Assembly: GCA_030407085.1 (NCBI GenBank)
Contig: CM059584.1
Span: 129,617,501-129,681,500 of the forward strand
Origin: Trichopria drosophilae
Taxonomy: Eukaryota; Arthropoda; Insecta; Hymenoptera; Diapriidae
DNA: 64,000 bases
Direction of reading: 5' to 3'
In this document: positions 25,101 through 38,926 of the stretch, one piece after another
Numbering within the stretch: the first letter of the stretch is position 1
Layout of the letters: each line of letters starts with the position of its first letter
Translations under genes and position numbers: made by a program
The notes under the pieces: model-generated
The model's database searches: none
Told to the model about the DNA's origin: nothing
Seen by the model: the letters and a program-made list of their open reading frames with translations, nothing else

Positions 25101-28100
25101 AAGAACATTACCAATTCTGTAAGTATGAGGGACGAGGCGCTGTGGAAAGATGAGATGAAGAGGCAAAATCGGTTGGCGTCCATTTGTTTGGAACGGAGGA
25201 CAGTCGCGCATGTGATGCCGTCGACTTCTGAGGCGCCGCCGCACAAACTTCGCTAATGGACGTCCGAACAAAAGTCGAGAGGACTCTTGCGCTCTCGCGT
25301 TCTCTACTGTTTGTCGTTTGAATGTTTTAGAGCCTCTGTTTAACCAACTTACTTACTGCCTCTGTGGAAGACTGCCGCTGCTATTTGCACGAAGTCCACT
25401 ACGATTCCGAAACACCTCGAACCTCCACCTTCGAGAAAACATCTTTTGGTAAACGAAGAATTACTTGCGTAAGTGTACGTTCGTATGAGGCCGAAAAGTT
25501 TACTACAATGTATGCTGTGTAAAGGGTCAAAACTATATAACTTCTAATTTTTTAAAGTTTAATGAAGGATTCATCTGATAACTTAAGGGATTTCAGCAGT
25601 CTGATTACGATTCCTTGGAATTTTTCGGACAATGTATGCAGCGTTTAAAATTCTCAGATTTGAAAAGTTAACGATATGCAATGGATGTAAAATCGCGAAA
25701 AAAGCTTACCGCGAGCCTACTGGTAAAAAGCTCCGAATGGGCGTGTGCGTATGCCCGGTCGCTTTGAAGAAAGGAGAGAATGAAAAACATTTGCCCAGTT
25801 GGTCGCGTCAGTGCACCCGCTGGTTGCAGTCAACTCCGGTAAAGAGAGAGGAAAAAACCGGAAACCAACGAAGCCACCGGTGATTCCATGTATTGCGCAT
25901 TCTGGTGGCGCCAGCAGGTCCGCGTGGGTCACAGAGCGATTCGTATACGAGGAAATCCGGAGAGCGGCGCACCAAGTCGCGAAGAAGCAGAGAGGGCCTC
26001 ATTATGTTTCAGTAATTAGCCGAATCCAACGGGTGTTTTCAATTTGCTCAAAGATGCCGCTTGTCTGCGTGCGCGCGCGCGTGTCAGCAGACCCCAGATT
26101 TTCGGCGCCTCCGTCTTGCGAAAAAGAGACAGTTTCGGCAAGCGCCGCCGCTGGGACGAACAAAAGGAATCATGCACGCCGACAGCAGGAAGAACATCAA
26201 AGAAGGAAATGCCAAAATTGTATCGTTCAGGGTGCCTTATTTTCTACAAAGCGAGTTTTCGTTCAGCCGAGTTCCGAGGACCGCGGGAGCTGCATTTTAT
26301 GCGTCGACCTTATGGTACGTGGAGCCATGAGCAAATTTGGTCCCTCTCTTTATCACAGAACTCTATTTTTGGAATTACCATGGACAATTATTTGACGTGA
26401 TTTTTTACATCAAATTGTCATAATCAAAATTGGTTAATCGAGAGTCATTTGAAATTCTCCAAATTCATGTAGTCTGAGAATTATTCGCCCTTCAACAACA
26501 ATCAACAGATTTTTTACTCAACACAATGGCAGACCGACTATCCACCACCCGCTTAAGGAAACATAATATGAAGGGACTGTAATCGGCTTGACGAATTCGT
26601 TAAAAACGTGTGTGACCATACTTATTCTTAGTTGATTGGGCAGGAAGACAATAGGCGTCCAGCCAATAGCGACTCCTTGCGACGCTCTTAATCGTCACCC
26701 GGAGGTGGCTTTGTCGGAATTATGATTGGTGAATTTATCGGCCATGCAAGTGAATGAATTGGACAACCGGGCAGCGAGCGGACGTAGCGAGTGGCTCGGC
26801 GCGTTAAGCAGGATGCTGTCCCGCCTAAGCGGACCCATTAATATCCCTCCTGCAGCCTCATTGCGTTAAATTTTATCATTTCAATTCATTTTTTAACATG
26901 TCTGATGAACGACCACGATTATGCATTAAACGTCCATCACTGCAAATGATTCATTTGTGATTTCATTTGATTCATTTATAATTAATTAAATTAAGTTTCC
27001 GTATCTTAGTTTCAGACATTATACTGCGTACAATAAGAATATCCAAGCTTTATGAAAGCACAGAAAAGCATGTGTTTGAAGAAAATTCTGGTAGTAAGGC
27101 ATTTTCCTGTATGTATTGTCGTATTTTTCTTTGCGTGTAGGTACATCAAAGTCTTGCAGCTTATAATGCTTGCAAAGAAATCCCCGCTTTGCTTGTGTAT
27201 AAAAAAAACGAGCACCTCATTCTTTCTGTCATGAGTGTTCGTATAATTTACCCTTACGGATGAGACCCCAGTTTAGGATTCACTGAGAAAAGCTTTCCGG
27301 AAAACACCTGTTCGCGCAGCCCGAGGCTTTGTTTCTATCGAACGCGCTGCATCTAGTATTGCCGTTGGCTATTGAAATGTATCACAAAAAAACCTATATT
27401 AAAAACGAATAATTTGTGAAGTTCAAAATTGTCTTAAATGTATATAACTACATCTCGAGCGATGGTGCAACCAAGGGTGGTCGGATCGCGTGAAAACTTT
27501 TTGCAACGATTTTTTTCCCTCACGGATCACATTAACGGGTATCTCAAAACGACGTAAACTTTTCAGGCCAGCACACCTCCACAGTTACTCTATTTTCCTT
27601 TTGTTTCCATTATCTTACTTTCCTCTCATCACCTTCTATTGCTCGTTCATCTGTGCTTCTATGGTTATACCAAACCGTGATGGCGAGCTATAACGCATAG
27701 CCTCCAACTATGGAACCAGCTTTGTGGTTGTCCGTGCCTACGAGGGCGAACAGACTGATGAGGAAGACAGAGAGGCGGAAGAACGTGTATAGGAATGGTG
27801 AAAGACAGAATGAACAAGATAGAGTGAGAGATGCGGCGCGTCGAAGGAAAAACAAGAAAAAGAGGTAGACCGAGACGGCGAAGATGGTTACCTTGGTAGG
27901 CAGATATAATGTAGCCAGCTGTAGGGCAGCGGTAATCACATGTTTGTTTAAGCTCTGAAACCCCTCATCTAGACACGGGTCTTTCTCGTCTCCACTTCTC
28001 GACCACCCTCTTAGCCCGTCGGACACGGGCCGACCTAAACTCTTGCATTTCAAATAATAGAGATATATATATTTGTGGCATTTTCGCTCTCGTTCATGTT

Positions 28101-28708
28101 TCCTGACGATTCATTTTTATTTCTTCTTTCGCGCACGCTTCGATACTTAAATCAAAACATAGTATATGAAAATGTCTTTTATCTTAGTGAAGAGTAAGAG
28201 AAAAGGGGAAATAGTAAGGGACGAGAGAAATGTTTTACACTCGAGAGATGATGAATGACCCACGTCCAACGACACCCATGTACTACCGGTCCGAGTGTAT
28301 TAATGGTCCAAAGATTTAACGCGTTTTGCACACCCATAAAGGCTGTTAGGTAACAGTTTTTCTCCTGAGTTATGCATATATCAACTACTTTTGGTAACAA
28401 GCATAGCATCTCTAAATGTGACATTCGCGCAACTATGTATTACAATTATGCTGTAAAATCGATACAGATAGTCATAGTTTGTTAATATCATAAGAAGAAT
28501 ATAGTTTGGCCCTTTCGACGTAATTCGAAATGTGGCTGGGAAAGAGAAACGTATAGTGGCAATGTGTATGTAGCGCTTGTATGTGAAAGATGGTCTCAAA
28601 CACAGGTGGATTTTATTGCGAACAAATTTCATGTTGGCCGATCTGCGATTAAGAAAATGCTTGGGGCACAATGTAGCGCCTGCTTCGCATTATAGCAGTT
28701 CCAGCTCC

Positions 28709-28770
28709 AGCTCTCTCTCTCTCTCTCTTTCTTTCTCTCCCCCTTTCTTACTCTCTCTCTCTCTCTCTCC
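28709..28770. repeat. (CT)n microsatellite
   Basis: Two long CT runs interrupted by TTTCTTTCTCTCCCCCTTTCTTA-type sequence in the giant intron. The Ser/Leu-rich and Glu/Arg-rich ORFs across it are artefacts. Confidence 0.9.
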
Positions 28771-31700
28771 CACTCGCATTCTTCTTCGATTCCTCGCGGG
28801 CGTCCGTGAGCCCGTGAAAGAAGGCGGAGCACCTTGGCGCCATGTCGCGGGGGGTCCAGCGACCAACACCAAAGCTCCGTACATATACAGAGGTGACTCC
28901 TACACGCATTGGTTCTTCGCGATTTTACGTGGGCTATCGGTGAAGGTGTGCTGATGGAGGCTGAGATTTTGTGATTTAGATGAGCTAACCTTCGGCTTCT
29001 CGCCATGCTCGCCCCACGGCCTTTGTCTTAAGTTTTTAAAAGTTCCAGCAGACAGCTGCAGAAGACGAAACGAAGCAAAGAGGTTTGGTCCCTTACTAGT
29101 CGCGTCCAGGTATCTGGAACGACGCAGAGACAAAGATGAAGACTGGGGAGGAATAGAGGTTGCCCTTATGAGAAAAATTAATATGAAAACATACAAAATG
29201 TAGAATACAATATTATATTACAATATTATATTCATATAAATATGATGATTATATAAATACAGCATATGTGATATAAGGACCTACATCGTCTGATGTATTA
29301 TAACACTTGCATTGGGATAATTAAATTTATACTAGCAACTAATCGAAAATGTCTTTCTAAAAGACCATTGAAGACGGCATTAAATGCCTAAGAGAGATTC
29401 CTTGAGTGAACTTTCGATTGAATCGGTAGCTTCGGCGAGAGGGCGCATAAATAAGATCTACTTCGAGAGAAACACGGGAATCCTTTACTTTACAGATAAA
29501 GAGTGAAATACCAGGCTTATGGATCGGAGGCTTTCATCGCGCCGACTATTTCGATAAACCATTTAGGCGGTATAGTCTCACACATGTGACCGACGACTCA
29601 TAATTGCCACCTACCATCCAAGCATCCGCATACCGTAGATAGGAAGGTGGATTCGTTTATTTCTCTATTTTATTTAAGAATTTGTACAACTAACTTTAAA
29701 CTCCATCTCGTGGTTTGAATCTATCTCGAACTTCCTGATAATTGGTTTTTCGGGTCGCTTGAAAATGCGAAAGACCAATAGAAACTGCAATCAACACTCA
29801 GTAGCCATAATCACGGCTCTACAAGAAACTAACCAGACGATAATTCAAGATTGTTGAGGTTCAGTACAGAAGCTTTCCCACGGCAGTCGGAATTTTGTGG
29901 TGTGCGAGTACCACCCATCACGAAGACAGTAGCTGGTCAGCCGATGGATCCGTCAATACACCCTCACGAACACATTCGTGTATATAAAGCCGCTGGAAAG
30001 CACGCGTGGTTTCACGATCGCTCCTAACGAGTCGTTATGGTAATACGTTGAAACATAATGACCTCGATAATAGGATTACCTACGGCTTACACGCTGGGTC
30101 GACAGATGATCTTGTTGACGGTTGCAGCTTATATACTATCGGTTCTAGAACTTTTCAATCTTTTACTTTCACGTTCAGTTTTTCCATTAACTGCTGAACA
30201 TAATAAGTGCAAAAATTAATTTACTTTATTTTTCATTAGACCTATTTGCATATTATTTAAGATTTCTCATTTTCAAATGCTGGGCCACCTTTTAGGATGA
30301 CATGGGCTGTGACACACGTTTAGCCCTTCTAATACAGTTTTCAATGGTCCTGTATATTGCACAGAGTTTGAAAATTTCTATGTGAAAATTCCATAATGCA
30401 ATTATTGTACAGGTTATGTATTTTAAACTCTAATTCTTTTAAAATTTGTTCAAAAACTAGAAATAGGATTTATTTGGATTCAATGGGGAAGCAATCTTGG
30501 GTTTGTGAAAGGGAAAAATAAAGAAAAGCTGAAAAGCGGTCGGGCGTTCATTGCTCTGATGCGCAACGGATAAAGCGGTCAAAATCATGAAGGCATCGAC
30601 GATATTGCGGTTGTATATCCTTGACATACCGTATCGGTAATCTAGAACGTATCCCTAGAGATTCCTACTGTGTGGACCGTAATCCGCAATCCGTGGCTTC
30701 CGCGATCACGTAAGAGACGTTCCCCTCGTAAAAGATGGAACTCGCTATCGAGTTCGCCGATCGAATACACGAGCCATATGTCGTTTCTCTTCCTCCTCGC
30801 TATTATTTATTTTCCGAACGAAACCTTCGATTCTTGTATGTACGTTGAGTTCGTATCCCTATAAACTGCGCGAAATTACCTAAAAATACCCGCCAATTTC
30901 GATTCGACGATTCCCCGTTTATTTTTTATGGCCAACAACACGGCGGGCCCTGAGGTATCCTTAATCCGAGCATGCTATGGGCATTGGCACGAAAACATAA
31001 CTATTGCCGATTCTTCAAGACGTGTTCGGTTTCAAACACAGATTAACGTTTAAGAAACGTTTCGCGCGTTACTCAAAACATTCAAGTTATTATCATAACA
31101 TTATGACCAAAATAGCGACTCGCGACCACATTTTTGCTACCATTCATGGTGCCACTCGAAAACTTGACGTGACATGTGGTCTATTTTTATAAGAAAACAT
31201 AATTATATAGATAGGAGAAGTTGGGGTAAAGGACTAATGATATTGACCAATAATCTAATGATCATTTCGGAGTTTGTTCCCTAGCATAAAATGAGCCTGG
31301 CATTTTTCGTCAATGACGAGAATTGTTCATCACAAACGATCTTGTGTCAAAATGTGAAAATGACCGGTGATTTTCCTATACAATTGATGACCACCGCTGG
31401 CGCCAAGAACCGGCGCGTAGCCTTAGGCAGCCTTGGATTATGAATGGACCCTCGTTTCTCGAGCTATCGAGCACGCAGAGGCAGCGAGCAGTTCATTCCG
31501 CGCAGAATTGAAATTTTTTCGCTTTCGCTCTTTTTTTCTTGATCCCCCTCTGTTGCTACAGGTGCAGCTGCCTCGAAATCATTGGCCGACGATCGCTGTT
31601 TCCGCAATTTACATATTTACCTTACGAAAGAAGCAATTAATTCAATGGATGACGATATAGATAAACCAACAAGAGATTCCCAGATATAGATCATCTACGC

Positions 31701-34294
31701 ATCTGTTTCGATCAGATCAGTTTATCGTACACTGCTACGAATCCGACTTTCGCTCGTGTTGATTTTAAATTGAAAATGGTATGCACGGAAATAATTCTAA
31801 AAGAAGAAAATGTAGCAGAAGAAAACATACCATTTTCTTTACGAACATTTGTAGCGATCTTCTGAATTTACTACTCAGCGAATAATGATGAATACATTGT
31901 TGTTCAAGAATCATGACCGTCTTTAGTGATATAAAAGAACGCCATTAAAAATGAAAAGTATACAACAAACAAAAGAACTCCTTTGAAGCTGTTAAAAAAG
32001 CGGATGACTTAAAAACTGAAATACTAATTCTGTACTCGACACTAACAATTCTGCGACAAACTAAAGGGTCTCACGTAGCTCATTTCCATAAAACAAAAAA
32101 ATGTAAATAGCATGTAGTTTTACCATGGCTTGGTAATATTCTCATTCAACAAGGTTGACTCAGGATGAAACCAATTTTCACGCTGCTTCAGAATCGGCAA
32201 AAAGTAGCCGAGTTAATCGGAGGGACTGTCGATTCTCTGAAAGAGAAGAGAGTAAAATTGTTCGTGACTAAACACCGATAATTACGCGAGCATCCGATTC
32301 CTCGCAACGAGGAACAACCCGCTTGTGAAAAACGACGGTAATGCCGTACGATAATAATCATCATGTGATAATATCAACTTTATTACGAGCCTACAAAATT
32401 ACGTTTTTTTTTTATAATGAATTATTCCAAATCGTGAGAAGAGAAACATTTTTCTAGCAGTTTTATTCGCTGGTTGCAACCAAGAAGTAAATACCGGAAA
32501 TCGCGATCGCTTTACTGCAAAAAAGGTGTAAGTTGTAATAAAACACCGTCAGTAAAGTCGATTCGGGTATACGTGAACTTTCTTTTGCGTAAATAATAAA
32601 AGCGTTAATGTCCAATACGGGCAATTAAACTGTACTTCTTTTGACACGTCACGAAACAAGCGTGAAGATGAACATGCTACGCTGATATTTTCTAATTACC
32701 GCGATAAGCCATTTTATTATTTAATTATTAACACCTTCCTTTCGGTTTTGCCTTTTTCTCGTATGTCTTCATTATATTACTGATATCATTCTAAGATTAC
32801 TTCCGATAAGGAGACTCCGTTTTTATACACTAGGAAATGAAAATAAATTACATACGAAGTCGAGGTACTTTTAATTGCTCTTCAAACTAAGAGCGTGGCG
32901 TATAACTTCCATACTTTTATGCAAGTTTGTATAAGCGTTCCCGAACCGTATCGTAGTAGTACCCGTATTTTTATAGTAAACTCAATTTTCGCTAATTTAT
33001 TTGAAATTAAAGATGTTAGGCTAGAAAAGTTCCCTGTCATTATTTACAATCACAAAAGCGGGAGGCATAACAAGAAGATCTAAACATCTTTCTTCATCCT
33101 CCTTTTTAACCACTCAAGGATTTCGACAGTTCATTGTTGTCTACTTCATTATCTGGTTATTCCATCGTTAAGAATACTTCGCCGAACGAAGGACCGGATG
33201 TAATAACTGTAACCGAACGAGTTTCGACTCCCCTGAAATTGACGTTAGTAATGGATGAGGTAGTTCTAAACCAAAAATGGTTGATAGGCTAACAAGAATG
33301 ATCAATATTTAAACGACTAATTTTTACACTTTCACGTTTGACCATAATTTGCCCTAGGTCAAACGGTAAACACGGGATCCATAATAGGGAGCCTGCGGTA
33401 ACGCGAAGCTGTTTTGCTAAGCTGACTCAAACAGGTAAACGCAAGTTCTAATTATGCTCAGAAAGTAAGAACGCGTTTCGATGATCTCCCTCTCCTTAGT
33501 TACATCTACATTTGGATGCACGAGCGTGAGCGTGGAGCTAAGAAAATCTTTCTCAACCGTGTCGCGGTTTATAAAGCGAGAAAACGAATCACGAAAACCC
33601 CGGCGGGTTAGTTACGCGGCCGACTTAACGAGGCATCGCGTCGCGTAAGGCCGCGCATTGTGATAATTCGCTCACAGCTCTTGCTGGATTTCAAAGGACA
33701 CGGAGCGGCCAAGAAGTTCTGCAAAACCACCCTTGGCGGAGGTCTCACGGTGCGGTTATGCATTTCGCGCAGTCGAGCCATTTTAAAATTTATGTGGGAG
33801 CAAAAATAACTCCGGACGCTTAAAACTCTCAAAAATTTTTGAATTTGCAAAAGTCCGATAGGGGCATAGAATTTATAAGATGCATCCTGTTTTCGATACG
33901 AATTGATTGCTTGGTACGGGGAATTGCACGCGGAAAGTTTTTTCGACTTTAGACTAGATCATGACACGTCCAATTAAAAATCGATTTCGCAGCGAATGTA
34001 TGAAAATAAACATCGATCTTCCCGATGCTTACTTTCCATCCTAGCATATTCGTGCGACAGCGAATTTTTTGAACGGGCATGGAGGATTTCTCAGTACGAA
34101 GACGTTTTTTCCCCAAGGTCCGAGGTGCAGCGAACGGACGGCGAGTATGCGGTGAATTACTAATTCGACGAAAAGAATAAGACACGCATACTGTAAATTG
34201 GCCGTCCGCATTGCGGATCGTCAGCACCTGGTTTCTTTCACGGCAGTCGTTACTTAACGCGCTTGCTCGGCTGGTTCGCTTGCGTAAGGAAAGG

Positions 34295-34400
34295 TAGGCG
34301 AAGACAGAATGAGAGAGAGTGAGGGCGATGGAGCAAGTGAGGAGATACTAAGAGGAAAAAGAAAGAGAGAGTTTCAAAGAGAGACAGAGAGACCAAGAAG
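34295..34400. repeat. Purine-rich (GA)n-type tract
   Basis: Imperfect GAGA/GAAA repeats over about 100 bp in the giant intron. Such tracts can bind GAGA-type factors in insects, but this is equally a simple repeat. Confidence 0.7.
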
Positions 34401-37400
34401 AGGCGACCAGCACGCGAGCGTCTGAAAGACGTGTCGCGGTTTCAAGATGTCGCGCCGACTTAGCCAGAACAAACGGTGAAGAAGAGCCGCGCGCTTGTTG
34501 GCCTCACGCTTCGCTGCTAAGCGACAGAGAGATGCCTCCGCGCTTCTCCTACTTCTTTCCACCCCTAATCCCCCTCTCCTAGATTCCCATTCGTCATTAA
34601 TAACCCTTCTTTAAAGAATCACCGACTCGAGCGGTCACAATCGGGCAGTGCGACTCCTCGTTTTTACCTCGCCGTTCCATCCAAGAAAGCGGTGGCCCGT
34701 TTTACGACATCCATTCCTACATCGATCGCCTCTTCCAGTAAGCGCGATAATTACTCCAACTTGCAGCAGAGTCACAAAAAAATCGACGATATTGGGGGCC
34801 AAGTTTTAGGTGATGGTCCTGGCCTCCTATCTGTGAATCAATTGTTCTGAAAAACTTGCTCTCGAACGTGCCGTGATGATTAATAAACATTAAAACTGGT
34901 TCCGTTCGCGATTTTTCTCTAGAAACTTCAGTTTGTTTTTTCAAAGTCTATATTGTCTTTGTATTCCAACACTTACATTAGGACCCTACTAAATCGAACT
35001 ACGCGACCAACAAGGAAAAGTAAACAAGATTATCGGTAGCTTCAAAACTTTTGAATGTCACCTTATCGCTAGGTGATGTTAAGAGCTAACTCGTCCGAGG
35101 AGGAGGGAGGAGATTCGCAAGTGGCTTTTGCGTAATCGGTATACATTTAGCGCTTATTATCATTTTATCGTAGTAAAATAAATTACTGCGGCGGATCCAC
35201 ACTTTTGTCGGAAGATCGAAATCCATTAGCTACCAAAAGATCTTCCAGCTTCTGTGCATTAAAGCTAAACTCTGTAACTCGATAAATCGCTGATCGATCG
35301 GCGGGCACTTTAAACCGAGCGTCCTTGTAAATGCGGTGTATACTAGAAGACAAATAGCCCACGAAGCGAATTGTATACTTAATATTCTCATCGTGCGATA
35401 AAAGTTTACTGCTTTCCGAGCGCGATCGTTAAAACTGGCAGTGTGCGTTTCTTCTATCTTTGCACCGTTTTAACGAGCGCTAATGAAGGGACGCGAATGA
35501 TGATAAGTCATTGTCGAGCCGATAAATGTATATTTCATGAATTATAATGTATCCAAGGAAGCCAAAACGAGCTGCATAGTTACACTGTATACCCAGTATG
35601 ACACAATTTTTCAATTTTGGTATATTCTTCTATAAACAATAGACGACGAGGGAACAGACTGATATTTTTCAAATTACAATACGAATGCAAAAAGGTGTGT
35701 TAGTTAAGTAAATAGGCAGAGATAAACATGAAGTGGTTGGAGATGGACCAGACCAAATTAATTAAACATTTCGACGAGGTTGAACCGGGAAGTGCGAGCG
35801 GGCTGGACGAAACGTGTTTATTCGCGTTAACACCGTTTCGTGCGATGCTCAGCCGAATGGTAAAGATTGGTCACGTGGAGCCGAACCTTGTTACAGCGGT
35901 GCGAAAGAGAGGACAGAGTAGAGATGGGAAGAGAAGGGAATCGAGTAGAAACAACTATGGACAGTAAAGCTAGAACGACACGTGTGCAGAGCCAGGCTAA
36001 TTAATATTTATCCTCTGACAACATCACGCTGTCATACTAAACTACTGGCACTCTCCCTTTCCCTTTTGAACACACTTGTTTCGAGCAGCTTTGCAATCGA
36101 TGTTGGCGAAATTTCGGAAAATGCTCTAAGCCTCAGGCTATGCAGTGGTTCTGACCACACGGCTGATGTCGATAAAATATAAGTTAGAAAATAGCTGATG
36201 CGTGATGACCAAATAATGGTCATTAACAATACATCGCTCGATGATCTATAGTGGATAATAATTCCTGATCAACGAATGGTTAGCAATCATATGTTATTTC
36301 TATCATATGTATATTGATTCTTGGGTGAAGGAATTGACATGCAGTGGAGGTTTCAACAATAGCGCATTAGATCCAAAATTAAATGCATCTTCGAATTTGC
36401 ATACTGCAGCGCCCAAGTCCACAAAACCTTCTATATCGAATGTAAACATACTTCGGATTTCGAGGAAGCACTCGAATCTGTTTTAGACAAACTAAGAATA
36501 GGCGGAGAGATCCCAAGAAAACATCAAAGAAGCTACTAAAGATTTTTAATTATTTCCAGGTGATATCTCAAGTAGAGGAATCGAGCGGTATCTACTTGTC
36601 CTTTCCTTACTCTCACGAGCTGTGTTCTCGGATGGTTCATCGGGATCCGGTTAGCCCAGTGGCGCCGTCTTCGAATTCGAAGCACCGATACGAGGCTGTC
36701 TCGCCTGGCTTCGAATTCCATGAATTCTTTTCTGTCCTACCAATATACGAGGTAAATTATCATGACGCATACCGAATATGTTCCTCTCGCGGTTGTTAGG
36801 AAACCGTTTCTGCCTTAATTGTAATGAGGAATTTTGTAATTTCTATAATCAAATTTTTGTTATTGCTATAAATATCGATTATAGATTTACTGACTAACGA
36901 CCAAATCTATTGGAAAGACGTGTCGACCTTACTTGACGTTTTTTCGACTCTAGGCGCATGCATGACCTGACCTGCTGAACACGACGGGGCCTGTGAAAAA
37001 AGAGATGCGAACATCTCGATAAGCCCAGTCTCGAATAATTTATTAACGTGGAATTTTGCGTGTTCGCGGACGGGAGGTTAAGACGAGTCTAGCTGGCGAG
37101 AATGTACATGAGGTTCCCCACTACCTTGAGTTGCATTTTCTGAGTCGGTGGGGATGACGACCGCCTCTAGGAACGCCCTTCGTCGTTCCCCTTTTACGTA
37201 CGTGTTCGCGGGGTGACATGTGAGCGGTACACGTACGTACGCACGTGTGGCCCTCTACGTGTACGAGTGAAAGAATAAAGAAAAAAGATAGAGAGGAGAG
37301 ACACTACTACAGGTCAAGCGAACTCGTGTGTTCGAATGTGTCGTTGTACCGCAATACTTTTTTTTATCGAATTCGAGGTCGACCCCTTGGAGAAATGGGA

Positions 37401-38269
37401 TTCCACTTTTTCAGTTGCGGCAACAACCAAGCGAGATGCCTTCGTGTGCTTTTGCCTTATTGCCCTTTCGCTGCGACCCTCTTTAGAGGCGGGAACACGC
37501 GAACTTCGCGAAAAACCGCGGATGAGTTTATAAATGGGCTTTTCGCGACACGATCGGAAAGAGCGTTTTCGTCATATTGAATGCAGGCAATTGTGATAAG
37601 TTATGATAACCTATAAAATATTGTTATTTGTTTGTTGGTTAGGTTAATGAAAATTCTAGAGTTGCACATAATTTTAAATTCTTTGGTATTGGTAAATTTC
37701 AGATTCTATTCTGGTCTTTAATGATGTTATTGGATGCCTGAGTGAAATGTTGAATAAATCTTGCTGTTAAAAGAGATTAACGTATCTCCAAGCTGAAACA
37801 GTATTCCATGACGCCCCATGCGGGTTCAAATGATCCTAATCGGTCCGAAATGCATTTTGAGGCAGGATAGAGTTTCCGTGTAATCATGTAGAACACCGTT
37901 CGATTTCTCAAAGGATCAATTAAACTTTACACAACTGTTGAAAATCAAATTAACATGCGCTTATACCACATCCTAATCATTCCCATTGGTTTTACCTAAC
38001 CTGACGATCATGCATTTACCCTGTCTTTCATTCCTCGTATCCGGGTTCCGATAAAAACCAGACACTTACGACAATTTGAGCATTCGCAATTGGCTGATAA
38101 CACATCAGACGACTCCCTGATAAATTATTGATCGACCAAGGGCCCTGAAACGTTGTAGTATGGCGTCCTGGAATTTTCCACATATCAAACGTGTACACAT
38201 GTGTATTGCTCCACACGCGAGGAATCCATCACTATATAAGGCGAGACGAGCTTGGCGTTCACCAACCCC

Positions 38270-38330
38270 TCGAGAGAGCAAGAGAGAGACAGAAGGACAG
38301 TGAAAGAGAGACAGAGAGAGAAAGCGCAAA
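38270..38330. repeat. Purine-rich (GA)n tract
   Basis: GAGAGAGCAAGAGAGAGACAG and similar sequence, lying 30 bp downstream of a TATATAAG box. It has the character of a simple repeat. Confidence 0.75.
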
Positions 38331-38926
38331 CTCGTCCTCCCGTTACGTACATATGTAAGCCGCGACTTGTTTATGGATGTTAGGGGATGTCAGATCCGTC
38401 GGTTCGGATGGAGGGTCTCAATTGGACTGCTCGGCGACGAAAGATAGATCGTCGGGGATCGCCTTACTCCGAGCTGTTCGATTCTATTAAGCCGATGGGG
38501 CTTCCCTTCCCGCCCTCTGCTACGATTGTCGCCTCGCTTCCGCTCCCGACTAAATTTTATATATATTCCCAATGTGTACCAACGAATCCTATTCGTCTAA
38601 GAGCAAACGTCGCGGCGAATTGGGAGTGCACTAAAATGCGTCACGCATACGTTAATGCGATATTTCGAGGCATGGGGTGTATCCGTCGAAAAATAGGCAC
38701 AGAATGTGTTGTAATGAGGTTTTGCATTGATTACCTCATTATCGCTATGTCCAGAGCAAAATTTGCATTTATTGAAGATTTTATGATTGACATAAAATGG
38801 GGGAGTAAACATTGTCGTTAAGGTTCATGCAAATTATTATCAAAATGGGATACAAAGGTTAGCATTTGCATCTTCTAGCCTTTCTTAATCCGTTTTACCC
38901 CGAAATGAGAAAAGCAGGTACGCGAT

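Noticed and set aside
25632..26400. Cluster of overlapping plus-strand ORFs (up to 198 codons)
   Set aside because: Three frames are open at once in a GC-richer patch; translations are Arg/Ser-rich without motifs, typical of chance openness.
28577..29006. 125-codon ORFs on both strands
   Set aside because: They are produced by the CT microsatellite at 28709-28770.
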